Of a stretch of 64,000 bases of DNA, positions 25,687 through 35,235 are shown in pieces; position 1 is the stretch's first letter, and each line of letters starts with the position of its first letter. The translations under genes were made by a program, and so were the position numbers. Location of the stretch: assembly GCF_900188255.1 (NCBI RefSeq), contig NZ_FZNS01000004.1:124001-188000 (forward strand). Direction: 5' to 3'. Under the pieces are notes generated by a model, which saw only the letters and a program-made list of their open reading frames with translations, had not been told where the DNA came from and did no database searches. This DNA is from Hymenobacter mucosus (lineage in GTDB: Bacteria; Bacteroidota; Bacteroidia; Cytophagales; Hymenobacteraceae).

Positions 25687-26712
25687 ATGTCGCTGCCTGC
25701 TATTGATAAAAACACGTTTACTCGCTACCTAAACAACGAAGTAACTCCCGCAGAAGCTGCGGCGGTACAGAGTTGGCTCCTGACGCCTGCTAATCAGTTG
25801 GTGGCAGAATACTGGATGCGCGAACACTGGGATACGCTGGACCACGCTCCCGCACCCACAGCCCTACCAGAACCCAACTATGAAGCCCTGTTACAACGCC
25901 TGCATCAGCAGTTGGGCTTCGAGGACGAAGAAGCTTCAGCCGAGCCGCTTCGTGGTGGTTTCCGGTGGCGCAACTGGGCTGCTGCCGCAGCTACGGTGGC
26001 TACATTAGCGGGTGGCGCTCTGTGGTGGCAGCAGGCCCACCTTTCTCCTGCTCCGGCGGCTGAATACGCAACCCCCTACGGCCAGACCCGCACCATACAC
26101 TTACCTGATGGCTCGGTGGTGACCTTAAACGCGCACTCTACAATGCGTTATACTGCCCCATCATCGCAGGAACAGCCGCGGGAGGTATGGCTGGATGGAG
26201 AGGCCTATTTCTCCGTGCAGCACCAGCCTAACAACCAACGGTTTATTGTGCATACTTCGGCCGGCCTGCAGGTGGAAGTGCTAGGCACCAAGTTTACGGT
26301 GTACCGCCGCCACGAGCAGGCGCGCGTGGTACTCCTCTCGGGCAAGGTGCGGGTAGACTTTGCTGACCAGCGGCCCGACGTGCTAATGAAACCGGGCGAA
26401 CTGGTAGAAACCTACGATGCCACCCCCACCAAGCTAGTGCACAAACCCGTGCAGCCCGACACCTACTCGGCCTGGAAAGACGACCGGCTGGTGCTGAACG
26501 AGACCACCATGGAGGAGCTAGCCACCCGCCTCCACGATACTTATGGCCTGGAAGTAGAGGTTGCCACACCCGAGTTGCGCCAGCGCCGCATGACGGGCAC
26601 GGTGCCCGTGGCAGACCTTACAATTCTACTAGCTGCGCTAGAAGAAACCTTCCACTTGAAAGCTGAGCGCCAAGAAAACCGCCTGATCCTTTCTGCTTCA
26701 CCAACCCGCTAG
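25687..26712 (+). CDS. FecR-family anti-sigma factor
   Basis: Inner-membrane anti-sigma regulator of 341 aa. A cytoplasmic N-terminal domain (about 1-85, NNEVTPAEAAAVQSWL) precedes one transmembrane helix (about 100-120, WAAAAATVATLAGGALWW). The periplasmic FecR domain (YGQTRTIHLPDGSVVTLNAHS) and a C-terminal DUF4974/STN-like domain (TMEELATRLHDTYGLEV) follow. The ATG at 25687 is preferred over an in-frame GTG at 25648. It should hold the ECF sigma factor until the STN domain of the adjacent SusC reports substrate. The SusC gene follows after 56 bp. Confidence 0.93.
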   Translation: MSLPAIDKNTFTRYLNNEVTPAEAAAVQSWLLTPANQLVAEYWMREHWDTLDHAPAPTALPEPNYEALLQRLHQQLGFEDEEASAEPLRGGFRWRNWAAAAATVATLAGGALWWQQAHLSPAPAAEYATPYGQTRTIHLPDGSVVTLNAHSTMRYTAPSSQEQPREVWLDGEAYFSVQHQPNNQRFIVHTSAGLQVEVLGTKFTVYRRHEQARVVLLSGKVRVDFADQRPDVLMKPGELVETYDATPTKLVHKPVQPDTYSAWKDDRLVLNETTMEELATRLHDTYGLEVEVATPELRQRRMTGTVPVADLTILLAALEETFHLKAERQENRLILSASPTR

Positions 26713-26768
26713 CTGGTTTCCCACCGTGCTACCCCCGGGTTTCACACTTTTTCCCACCAACCCTAACC

Positions 26769-29700
26769 ATGGACAACACCCCTACCCGTTTGGGCGGCGG
26801 CTTGGCTTGCACTACGGCCCTATCGGCTGCAGTGCTCCTGCTGCCGGCACCTGCTGCTTCCGCACAACTCCTAGCCGTCAATGCCGTCGCTCATCAGTCT
26901 ACCACTACCTCCCCAGTAGAATCGGTACTGCTGAAAGACTTACTGGGCCGCTGGGAAGCCGAATACGGCGTAACTATCTTCTATGAAAGCGACCTAGTAG
27001 GTAGCAAACGCGTGCTGCCCCAAACGGGCGCGGCGCTGCTCGATCAGAAGCTCACGCAAGTATTGCCCCAGGCAGAGTTAACGTTCAAGAAGCTGCGCCC
27101 AAACTATTACGTGCTAATGGGGCAGGCTACCGCTAGTCCGCGGGCCGCAGCCGGCACCCAAGCCCTGGCCGACGTTACCGTTTCGGGCCGCGTAACCTCG
27201 GGTGGCGAAGGCCTGCCGGGCGTAACGGTAGTAGTGAAGGGCACCACCATTGGTACGTCTACGGCGGGTGATGGCACCTTCTACCTCAATGTACCAGAGG
27301 GCAGCACGCTCGTGTTCAGCTCCATCGGCTTCCAAAGCCGCGAGGTTCCCGTCACAGGCGCAACAAGTGGCCTAACTGTTAACCTGGAGACGGATGCTAA
27401 AGCGCTCAGTGAAGTAGTCGTTGTAGGCTACGGCACCTTATCTCGCCAGGAGGTAACTACCTCAGTAGCTTCGGTAAAGTCAGAACAAATTGAGCGGCAG
27501 AGAGTAGCTGGCTTTGACCAAGCTCTACAGGGCCAGGCAACTGGTGTTCAGGTAGTTGCTCCTTCCGGTGCTCCCGGTGCAGGTATCAACATTCAAATCC
27601 GTGGCAACAGCTCCATTACAGGTGGCAACTCGCCTCTCTACGTCATTGATGGCGTACCTGTACTGCCCACCTACGACCGAGAGCTGAGTGTAGGCAACCA
27701 GAAGCCTAACCCCCTCAATGCTCTTAACCCAGCCGATATTGAGTCGATTGATATCCTAAAGGATGGTGCTGCTGCTGCTATTTATGGGGTCCGGGCAGCA
27801 AATGGCGTAGTAGTTATCACCACGAAGCGAGGCCGTACGGGCAAGCCTCAAGTGGGTTTCAATGCCTACTACGGAGTTCAGCAGATTCGAAAGAAACTGG
27901 ACGTGCTGAACGCGCGCCAGTTTGCAGAATACTATAATGAGTCGCAAATCAACGGAGGCGCTGCTCCTGGCTATCCTGACCTAAATGATCTGCCCCCGTA
28001 CGATACGAATTGGCAGGACGAAGTGTACCGCTCAGCTGCTATTCAGAACTACCAGTTGAACATCAGTGGCGGCACCGACAAAACTCATTACTATGTGGGA
28101 GGCGGCTACTTCAAGCAGGATGGCATCATCCAAAACTCGGGCTTTGACCGCTTTAACTTCAAACTAAACTTTGATCAGCAGGCAGGCACCAAGTTGAGAG
28201 TTGGTACCAATGTGAATATGAGCCGCACCAACACCAACGGTAGCGTGCGTAGCGAACTGGGCCTTGGTAACTCCGGCACAGTACTTGGCACACTGGCTCA
28301 GATTCCAACTATTCCGGTGCGGGATGCCAATGGTGCGTATGGTCTCAACCCATTCTCACTGTCCGACAACCCCGTTGGCAACCTGCTGGAAACCAGTAAC
28401 AAGGCGCTTATCTACCAAGTGATTGGCAACTTGTATGGCGAATATGATATTCTCAAGAACCTAAAATTCAGGTCATCGTTAGGCCTCGATTTCCGCACGC
28501 AGCTGGAAAACGAGTTTATTACCCGCGACTACCCCGGCACTTCCCGCGCAGATGCTTCTACACGCGGAAGCGGCCGCACTGGTACCACTCAGCAGGCCAT
28601 TTGGCTCTGGGAAAATACCGTGACCTACAACCCCTCACTAGGGGATAGACACAACCTACAATTACTGGCGGGACAGTCGGTGCAAGAGTCCAACCGTTTC
28701 GCCTCGAACGCCTCCGTACGCGGATACGCATCGAACGCAGTTCCTTACCTATCGGGCGGCACGGAGCGTTTGGGCACGAGCAGCTACGAGGAAGAATGGG
28801 GTCTGACTAGCCTCTTTGCCCGAGCTATCTACAATTTCGACGAGCGTTACTTAGCCACGCTGAGCGTGCGTAGAGATGGTACTAGCCGCTTTGCCGATCA
28901 TTTCGGGTACTTCCCGGCCGTAGCGTTGGGCTGGCGCATCTCCAAGGAGAGCTTCTTCCCTCAATCTGGTCCAGTTTCAGACTTGAAACTGAGAGGCAGC
29001 TTCGGTATCAACGGCAACCAGGAGTTAGGGTACACCTACCAAACGTTTAGCTCCTACAGTGTAGGGTCTAACTACACGGGTAGCGCCGGCACAATTCAGG
29101 GGGGTATTCGTCCTGACCGCATTGGTAACCGTGATTTGAAGTGGGAAACGTCAAATCAATACAATGTGGGCGTTGACTTTGGCCTGTTCAACGACAGGCT
29201 AACACTCAGCATTGACGCTTACCGCAAGCGCTCCAATGATCTGCTGCTGAGCGTACCCCTCCCGCAGAGCACAGGTGCACAAGTGCTCGATATCATTCAG
29301 AACGTTGGGTCGGTAGAAAATAAAGGTCTTGAGTTTGCGCTCAATACGGTCAACGTAGAAGGGCAGAATGGCGGATTCTCATGGAATACCAATCTAAACC
29401 TGTCCATGAACCGCAATAAGGTGCTGGACCTAGGCACGCTCGCTAATGATCAAAACCAGCAGGTTTCGCGCACTATTATCAATGGTAGCAGCATAACCCA
29501 GGTAGGACAACCACTAGGGGTATTTTACGGTCATAAGGTGCAGGGAATTTTTCAGTCTGCGGATGAAATTGCAGCTGCTCCTGCGCAACCCGGCAACCCT
29601 CAGCCCGGCGACATTCGCTTCGTGGATGTGAATGGTGACAACAAGATCAACAACGATGACCGCACCATCATCGGCAATCCGAACCCAAAGGCTCAAGGGG

Positions 29701-30185
29701 GCGTCACCAACACCTTTGCTTTTAAGGGCATAGACCTGAGTGTGTTCTTCCAAGGCAGCTTTGGCAACGACATTTATAACGCCAACCGTCAGGCGCTGGA
29801 GTCGCTCACTGGTCCAGTAAACCAACTCACTACAGTGCTGGACCGCTGGACGCCGACCAACACTAATACGGACATTCCACGGGCTGTATTTAACGACCCT
29901 AATGGCAACGGACGCCTTTCTTCGCGCTGGATTGAAGATGGCAGCTATGTTCGCCTTAAAAACGTGACACTGGGTTATACACTACCCACAAGCCTAATTA
30001 ATAAAGTGCGTGTTAGCAGCCTCCGCATCTACGTAAGCGGCCAGAATCTAATCACCTGGACCGACTACACTGGCTACGACCCAGAAGTAAGTGCTGACCC
30101 CTTCTCTTCCACTGGCTTCGGCCGTGATTTTGGCGTGTATCCTCAGTCCCGCACCTACACCATTGGCTTAAACGCTTCTTTCTAA
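26769..30185 (+). CDS. SusC/RagA-type TonB-dependent receptor with STN signalling domain
   Basis: Outer-membrane glycan transporter and signal transducer, 1138 aa. Signal peptide about 1-32; STN domain about 53-118 (LLKDLLGRWEAEYGVTIFYES); carboxypeptidase-regulatory-like domain about 134-207; TonB-box region SEVVVVGYGT at about 214-223; plug with IRGNSSITGGNSPLYVIDG; then a 22-strand barrel ending in the aromatic terminus NASF. The STN domain is absent from the other two SusC proteins of the window and explains the upstream sigma/FecR pair. SusD follows after 19 bp. The substrate is inferred to be a beta-glucan from the downstream GH30 and GH5 genes. Confidence 0.95.
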   Translation: MDNTPTRLGGGLACTTALSAAVLLLPAPAASAQLLAVNAVAHQSTTTSPVESVLLKDLLGRWEAEYGVTIFYESDLVGSKRVLPQTGAALLDQKLTQVLPQAELTFKKLRPNYYVLMGQATASPRAAAGTQALADVTVSGRVTSGGEGLPGVTVVVKGTTIGTSTAGDGTFYLNVPEGSTLVFSSIGFQSREVPVTGATSGLTVNLETDAKALSEVVVVGYGTLSRQEVTTSVASVKSEQIERQRVAGFDQALQGQATGVQVVAPSGAPGAGINIQIRGNSSITGGNSPLYVIDGVPVLPTYDRELSVGNQKPNPLNALNPADIESIDILKDGAAAAIYGVRAANGVVVITTKRGRTGKPQVGFNAYYGVQQIRKKLDVLNARQFAEYYNESQINGGAAPGYPDLNDLPPYDTNWQDEVYRSAAIQNYQLNISGGTDKTHYYVGGGYFKQDGIIQNSGFDRFNFKLNFDQQAGTKLRVGTNVNMSRTNTNGSVRSELGLGNSGTVLGTLAQIPTIPVRDANGAYGLNPFSLSDNPVGNLLETSNKALIYQVIGNLYGEYDILKNLKFRSSLGLDFRTQLENEFITRDYPGTSRADASTRGSGRTGTTQQAIWLWENTVTYNPSLGDRHNLQLLAGQSVQESNRFASNASVRGYASNAVPYLSGGTERLGTSSYEEEWGLTSLFARAIYNFDERYLATLSVRRDGTSRFADHFGYFPAVALGWRISKESFFPQSGPVSDLKLRGSFGINGNQELGYTYQTFSSYSVGSNYTGSAGTIQGGIRPDRIGNRDLKWETSNQYNVGVDFGLFNDRLTLSIDAYRKRSNDLLLSVPLPQSTGAQVLDIIQNVGSVENKGLEFALNTVNVEGQNGGFSWNTNLNLSMNRNKVLDLGTLANDQNQQVSRTIINGSSITQVGQPLGVFYGHKVQGIFQSADEIAAAPAQPGNPQPGDIRFVDVNGDNKINNDDRTIIGNPNPKAQGGVTNTFAFKGIDLSVFFQGSFGNDIYNANRQALESLTGPVNQLTTVLDRWTPTNTNTDIPRAVFNDPNGNGRLSSRWIEDGSYVRLKNVTLGYTLPTSLINKVRVSSLRIYVSGQNLITWTDYTGYDPEVSADPFSSTGFGRDFGVYPQSRTYTIGLNASF

Positions 30186-30204
30186 GCCGAGCCTCTCTCA
30201 TCCC

Positions 30205-31686
30205 ATGAAAAAGATACTCATCCCCGTTTTTGCTCTTGCTCTGCTGAGCAGCTGCGACGTACTTGATAAACAACCGCTTCCTACTATTGCGCCCGAAAAC
30301 TTCTTTCAGAGCGCCGATGATGCGGAGGCAGCCCTTACTGCAGCGTATGATGCTCTGCAAGCCACTGGCCTTTACAGCCAAGACCTAATTACTGTGGGCG
30401 AGATGCCCTCCGATAACTGCACTAGCACCAACGGCGACGTAACCACACTGGACCGCATTAACTGGACGCCTACGACGAGCCAAGTAGGCAACATCTGGCG
30501 CGACTCCTACCTGGGTATCAACCGGGCGAATGCCATTCTTAAGTACGTCCCAAACGTATCAATGCCAACCGAGCGTAAAAACCAGATTCTGGGGGAGGCT
30601 TATTTTCTACGCTCTCTGCACTATTACAACCTGGTAAGACTTTACGGTGCCGTACCGCTTCGCTTAGCCCCAACTGAAACTGGTGATCCATCGGTTATTG
30701 CCCTACCGCGCACTTCATCCGAAGCGGTGTACGCCCAGATTGTTGCTGATCTGAACACTGCCGATGGTTTAGCTCCTGCATCTAACCCCAATCGCATCAC
30801 GAAAGGGGCGGTAAATGCTCTGCTAACCAAGGTACACCTGACGCAACGGCAGTGGGGAGAAGCCGTAACGGCTGCCAATAAGGTAATCAACAGTGGTACA
30901 TATTCGTTGTTGCCTAGCTTCAAAGGTCTTTTCCCGGCCGAGAATAAGGCACCTGAGACTATTCTGGAAGTGCAGAACCAAGGCAATGCTGACGGCAACA
31001 ACATTCTGCCTGACCTGATCTTGCCCTCGCCTCCGGCTACCTACTCCTTTCCTAAGTTCAATATTCCTACCGCGGAGCTACTCCAGTATGCCGATACGTC
31101 GTCGTTCTTAGCGGGTGGTGGGCGTAAACTCAATGCCGACAAACGTTGGACGTTAGTAGGTCGTACCAATGCCGGTCGGGACTATGCCAGCTTTGTATAC
31201 AGCACTAACAGCAACGCAAACGACAATGGCCCCTTTGTATACAAGTGGCCCGGCGCTCCAAATGCGTTTAACAGCCCCGATAATACCTACATTTTGCGGT
31301 ATGCCGACGTACTGTTGATGTATGCAGAAGCTGCTAACGAGCAAAGCGGTCCTTCAGCTGATGTATTAGCAAAGCTAAACTTAATCCGTACCCGTGCCGG
31401 ACTAGAAGCACTTACAACTACATCGCCGCAATACGCTAGTAAGAAGGCAATGCGCGATGAGATTGACCGCCAGCGTCGTTTGGAGCTAGCATTTGAAGGA
31501 GAGCGTTGGTATGACCTGCTCCGCTATGCCCGCCATAACCAAGCCGAACCCGGTGCTCACGCAGTAACTGCCCTGAACCTAATTCAACAGAATCTAAATC
31601 GGAGCGACGTTAACTACTTGCTGTTTCCTTTACCGCAAGCAGAAATTAACAACAACGCACAACTACAGCAAAACCCAGGCTACTAG
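30205..31686 (+). CDS. SusD/RagB-family surface glycan-binding lipoprotein
   Basis: Outer-membrane lipoprotein that caps the SusC barrel and captures oligosaccharides. The lipoprotein signal ends at LLSSC (Cys17). The SusD TPR core (ENFFQSADDAEAALTAAYDAL, ILGEAYFLRSLHYYNLVRLYG) and the C-terminal region (RQRRLELAFEGERWYDLLRY) are typical. Length 493 aa. It pairs with the SusC at 26769. A 21-bp perfect hairpin follows the stop. Confidence 0.95.
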   Translation: MKKILIPVFALALLSSCDVLDKQPLPTIAPENFFQSADDAEAALTAAYDALQATGLYSQDLITVGEMPSDNCTSTNGDVTTLDRINWTPTTSQVGNIWRDSYLGINRANAILKYVPNVSMPTERKNQILGEAYFLRSLHYYNLVRLYGAVPLRLAPTETGDPSVIALPRTSSEAVYAQIVADLNTADGLAPASNPNRITKGAVNALLTKVHLTQRQWGEAVTAANKVINSGTYSLLPSFKGLFPAENKAPETILEVQNQGNADGNNILPDLILPSPPATYSFPKFNIPTAELLQYADTSSFLAGGGRKLNADKRWTLVGRTNAGRDYASFVYSTNSNANDNGPFVYKWPGAPNAFNSPDNTYILRYADVLLMYAEAANEQSGPSADVLAKLNLIRTRAGLEALTTTSPQYASKKAMRDEIDRQRRLELAFEGERWYDLLRYARHNQAEPGAHAVTALNLIQQNLNRSDVNYLLFPLPQAEINNNAQLQQNPGY

Positions 31687-31691
31687 ACGGC

Positions 31692-31745
31692 CTACAGTAC
31701 CGGCTTCCGGCTCCGAGCCATCGAAGCCGGAAGCCGGTACTGTAG
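31692..31745 (+). terminator. long perfect hairpin after susD
   Basis: 21-bp perfect arms (beginning CTACAGTACCGGCTTCC) around a 12-nt loop, 5 bp after the susD stop. No T-run follows directly. It probably ends or stabilises the fecR-susC-susD transcript. Confidence 0.75.
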
Positions 31746-32228
31746 AGTACTTGAGCAGTTAAGGCGCAATTTTTCATTGTTTCTTATCTGCTTACCACAT
31801 AGTGAGTGCACACTTATAGCGCTAACCCACCCTTTCAAAACCGCTGGTTGCACGTGTGCTGTAGGCGTATAAATAGGTAAAATCAGCCTATAAACCGTGT
31901 TTTTACCGTTTGTTTTCTCTGTAGATGGGCGAATATATTTGGTGCGCTAGTCCTAGCGACCTGCCCAAGCTGTACTATAATTCAGCCTGCTGACGGGCGA
32001 AAACATTGTCTGGCTTAAGAGATAGTTTCTACTCGCAGGTGCTACTACTTCTCACCCTCATCACGAAGTAGCAGTGACGTAGTCTTACCTCATCCGTTTC
32101 GCTAGACTGGTGAGGCACCCCGGGGCCGGTTTGCTAATAGGGGAGCGGGCCGGCCCTTCTGGGTTTCTGACGATCATGGCACCCATTTTTCCATTTCGTC
32201 ACATTGTATCCCTCATTCCTTCCATTTC
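31746..32228. other. intergenic region with promoter for the sugar transporter
   Basis: I see no gene in these 483 bp. The main signal is the promoter at 31909-31941. The remaining leader of about 280 nt contains short inverted motifs but no convincing riboswitch or small ORF. Confidence 0.5.
31909..31941 (+). promoter_or_regulatory. Bacteroidetes-type promoter of the sugar transporter unit
   Basis: -33 TTTG (31909-31912) and -7 TATATTTG (31934-31941) with a 21-bp spacer fit the consensus TTTG-N(17-23)-TAnnTTTG. The transcript would carry a leader of about 280 nt before the transporter ATG at 32229. Confidence 0.6.
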
Positions 32229-33494
32229 ATGGCCGTTCCCATTTCTCAGTCTCCGCCTACTGCTTCTGCCTCTAGCGTAGGTGGCGAAACCCCACGCTAC
32301 ACCTCCGCCCTAGCTTCGCTCACGGTCTTGTTCTTCATGATGGGCTTTATCACCTGTTTGAACGACATCCTGATACCGTACTTGAAAGCCATTTTCAACC
32401 TGAGCTATACCCAGGCCAACCTCATCAACCTCTGCTTTTTCGGGGCCTACTTCGTGATGGGTATTCCGGCGGGCAAGCTAGTGCAGCGCATTGGGTATAA
32501 AGGTGGCATGCTCGTGGGCTTTCTGGTAGCCGCGCTTGGCGCCTTTCTGTTTTACCCGGCTGCCGAGAGCCGCGCGTATAGCCTATTCCTGGGGGCGCTG
32601 TTTGTGTTGGCTACGGGCGTTGTGCTGCTGCAGGTAGCCGGCAACCCCTACGTGGCTATTCTGGGGCCCGCCAAATCGGCGCCGGCCCGTCTCACGCTTA
32701 CTCAGGCCTTTAACTCCCTGGGTACTACAGTGGCGCCCCTACTGGGCTCGGCCCTGATTCTGTCTAATCTGCCCGACTTAGATACGCCGGCCTCCGCGGC
32801 AGCTATCGACGTGAAAGCCGTGCAGATTCCGTACCTCTGCATTGGGGCCGTGCTGATTGTGATTAGCATCCTGCTGGGCCTGCTCAAGCTACCCGTAATT
32901 GCGCACACTCAAAGCGAGGAAGACCCCAACCGCCGCGCCTGGCACTACCGCCACTTGGTATTCGGAGTGATTGGCATTTTCGCTTACGTGGGAGGTGAGG
33001 TAGCCATTGGCTCGCACATTGTGAGCTATTTGCACTTGCCGGATGTGATGGGCCTCTCCCCCAAGGTAGCCGGCGACAAGGTAGCCTACTACTGGGGCGG
33101 GGCCATGGTAGGACGCTTTCTGGGCGCTTACCTACTCAATAAGTTCAACCCGGGCCGACTGCTGGCTTTCAACTCCCTCGGAGCCGTTGTGCTGGTGCTG
33201 ATTTCGGTAGTCTCCACCGGAGAAATAGCTATGTGGAGCCTGCTAGCCGTGGGGCTGATGAACTCTATCATGTTTGCGACCATCTTTACCCTGGCCGTTG
33301 CAGGCTTGGGTCGTCATACTGAAGAAGCATCGGGGCTGCTCAATGTAGGCATTGTGGGCGGTGCGCTTGTGCCCCTGCTTTTTGGGCTGGTGGCCGATGC
33401 TAGCACGCTCCGCTGGGCCTTTTTTCTACCGGTTTTATGCTACGCCTATATCATGTGGTACGGTCTGAAAGGCCATAAGCAAGCCGAAGCGTAA
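32229..33494 (+). CDS. sugar MFS transporter (GluP/FucP family)
   Basis: Inner-membrane H+-coupled sugar importer with 12 predicted helices, 421 aa. Family segments are FFMMGFITCLNDILIPYLK, FFGAYFVMGIPAGKLVQRIGYKGGM and GNPYVAILGP. This group imports glucose/galactose (GluP) or fucose (FucP). The surrounding beta-glucan hydrolases favour glucose uptake, while the gal genes in region 1 leave galactose possible. It begins the transcription unit that continues into GH30 and the other secreted enzymes. Confidence 0.92.
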   Translation: MAVPISQSPPTASASSVGGETPRYTSALASLTVLFFMMGFITCLNDILIPYLKAIFNLSYTQANLINLCFFGAYFVMGIPAGKLVQRIGYKGGMLVGFLVAALGAFLFYPAAESRAYSLFLGALFVLATGVVLLQVAGNPYVAILGPAKSAPARLTLTQAFNSLGTTVAPLLGSALILSNLPDLDTPASAAAIDVKAVQIPYLCIGAVLIVISILLGLLKLPVIAHTQSEEDPNRRAWHYRHLVFGVIGIFAYVGGEVAIGSHIVSYLHLPDVMGLSPKVAGDKVAYYWGGAMVGRFLGAYLLNKFNPGRLLAFNSLGAVVLVLISVVSTGEIAMWSLLAVGLMNSIMFATIFTLAVAGLGRHTEEASGLLNVGIVGGALVPLLFGLVADASTLRWAFFLPVLCYAYIMWYGLKGHKQAEA

Positions 33495-33602
33495 GCAGGT
33501 AGGCCCTGCTTCTTTTATAATTCACAACAAACTGACTCACAGCGGGCAGTACGCAGCATTAGGTGCGTACCGGCCCTTCCCTTGCTTTTCCTGTTGCTTC
33601 TC

Positions 33603-35039
33603 ATGTCCTATCCTACTACTACTTGCGCCTTCGCATTGCTCCTGGCTCTGGGGGTAAGCGCTGGCTGCCAGCGGCTTCCCCAAGCTGGCTCTCCCTCCGC
33701 CCCGGCGAAGGGCACGGCTGCTTTCTGGCTTACCAACCCCGACAAGTCGGTGCTATTCCAAGCCCAAACAGCGCTGGCCTGGACTACGGCGGCTCCGGCT
33801 GCGGGCGCAGCTGTTATTGAAATAGATGAAAAGCAAGCCTTCCAGACCATCGATGGCTTCGGGTACTGCCTGACTGGCGGTAGTGCGGAGCTGCTGCACG
33901 CCATGGCACCGGAGGCTCGCCAAGCTATTCTGAAGGAGCTATTTGCTACCGATGGCAACAACATTGGCGTGAGCTACCTGCGCCTAAGCATTGGCGCTTC
34001 TGACTTGGATGCTACGGTGTTCAGCTACGATGACTTACCTGCCGGGCAGACCGACCCGACGCTAGCCAAGTTCAGCCTGGCGCCCGATCAGGCGCACTTA
34101 ATCCCGGTGCTTAAGGAAATCTTGGCCATCAATCCCAATATCAAAATCCTGGGCTCCCCCTGGTCGCCGCCTACTTGGATGAAAACCAACGGGAACTCCA
34201 AAGGCGGCTCGCTAAAGCCAGAGTTTTACGATGCCTACGCGCGCTACTTTGTGAAGTACATTGAGGGCATGAAGGCGGCGGGCATCCGCATTGACGCCAT
34301 TACAGTGCAGAACGAGCCCCTCCACCCTGGCAACAACCCGAGCCTGCTTATGCTGCCGGAGCAGCAGGCCGAGTTTGTGAAGAAAAACTTGGGGCCCACC
34401 TTTAAAGCGGCAAAGCTGGACACGAAGATTATCGTGTACGACCACAACGCCGACCGCCCGGACTACCCCCTCACCATCCTCAACGACCCCGAAGCCAAGC
34501 AGTACGTGGATGGCTCGGCTTTCCACCTATACGCTGGACCTATTGACGCCCTGAGCAAGGTGCATGATGCTCACCCCGACAAGAACGTGTACTTCACGGA
34601 GCAGTGGGTAGGCTCGAAAAGCAAGTTTGAGGAGAACTTCCCCTGGCACGTCCGCACCCTGCTGATCGGGGCTACCCGCAACTGGGCCCGCACCGTGCTG
34701 GAGTGGAACCTGGCCGCCGACCCCCAGCAAAACCCGCACACGCCGGGCGGCTGCACTGAGTGCCGCGGCGCTATTACTATAGACGGCAACCAGGTAACCC
34801 GGGAAGACGCCTACTACATCATTGCCCATGCGGCCAAGTTTGTGCGGCCAGGCTCGGTGCGCATTGCCTCTACCACCTCCGAGGATCTGCCCAACGTGGC
34901 CTTTAAGACGCCTAGCGGGCAGAAGGTAGTGGTGGTGCAAAACAACGCCAAAGCCCCCCAAACCTTCAACCTGCGCTACCAAGGCAAAACGCTCAGCACC
35001 ACGCTCAACCCTGGTGCTGCCGGCACCTACGTGTGGTAG
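33603..35039 (+). CDS. GH30 family glycoside hydrolase (lipoprotein)
   Basis: Clan GH-A (beta/alpha)8 enzyme with the GH30 side beta-structure, 478 aa. The acid/base Glu is in VQNEPLHPG and the nucleophile Glu in VYFTEQWVG. The ATG at 33603 starts a lipoprotein signal ending at SAGC, so the enzyme should be anchored to a membrane, probably the outer one. It is close to the GH30 at 39549-41018 (shared AINPNIKILGSPW and HAAKFVRPGSVRIA). Many Bacteroidetes GH30 proteins of this sort are beta-1,6-glucanases; glucosylceramidase is the default database name. Confidence 0.92.
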   Translation: MSYPTTTCAFALLLALGVSAGCQRLPQAGSPSAPAKGTAAFWLTNPDKSVLFQAQTALAWTTAAPAAGAAVIEIDEKQAFQTIDGFGYCLTGGSAELLHAMAPEARQAILKELFATDGNNIGVSYLRLSIGASDLDATVFSYDDLPAGQTDPTLAKFSLAPDQAHLIPVLKEILAINPNIKILGSPWSPPTWMKTNGNSKGGSLKPEFYDAYARYFVKYIEGMKAAGIRIDAITVQNEPLHPGNNPSLLMLPEQQAEFVKKNLGPTFKAAKLDTKIIVYDHNADRPDYPLTILNDPEAKQYVDGSAFHLYAGPIDALSKVHDAHPDKNVYFTEQWVGSKSKFEENFPWHVRTLLIGATRNWARTVLEWNLAADPQQNPHTPGGCTECRGAITIDGNQVTREDAYYIIAHAAKFVRPGSVRIASTTSEDLPNVAFKTPSGQKVVVVQNNAKAPQTFNLRYQGKTLSTTLNPGAAGTYVW

Positions 35040-35050
35040 CACGTTGCTAT

Positions 35051-35082
35051 CCGCCGCCTACTCCTGACCTAGTAGGCGGCGG
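35051..35082 (+). terminator. hairpin after GH30
   Basis: CCGCCGCCTACT and its complement around an 8-nt loop, followed by GTTTCTC. It lies 12 bp after the stop and is a probable terminator or attenuator. Confidence 0.75.
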
Positions 35083-35235
35083 GTTTCTCTAACCTGAATA
35101 CCTCCTTTCTCTCCGCTACTAGCAAGAGCAAGGAGCCGCGCCCTACGCGGAGCCACCTACTCCGCTTCTTACTGACTTTCCGGCTCCCAAGGCCTGTTAG
35201 TGCTTGTTTTTTATCACAACCAAAACCCCACCACC

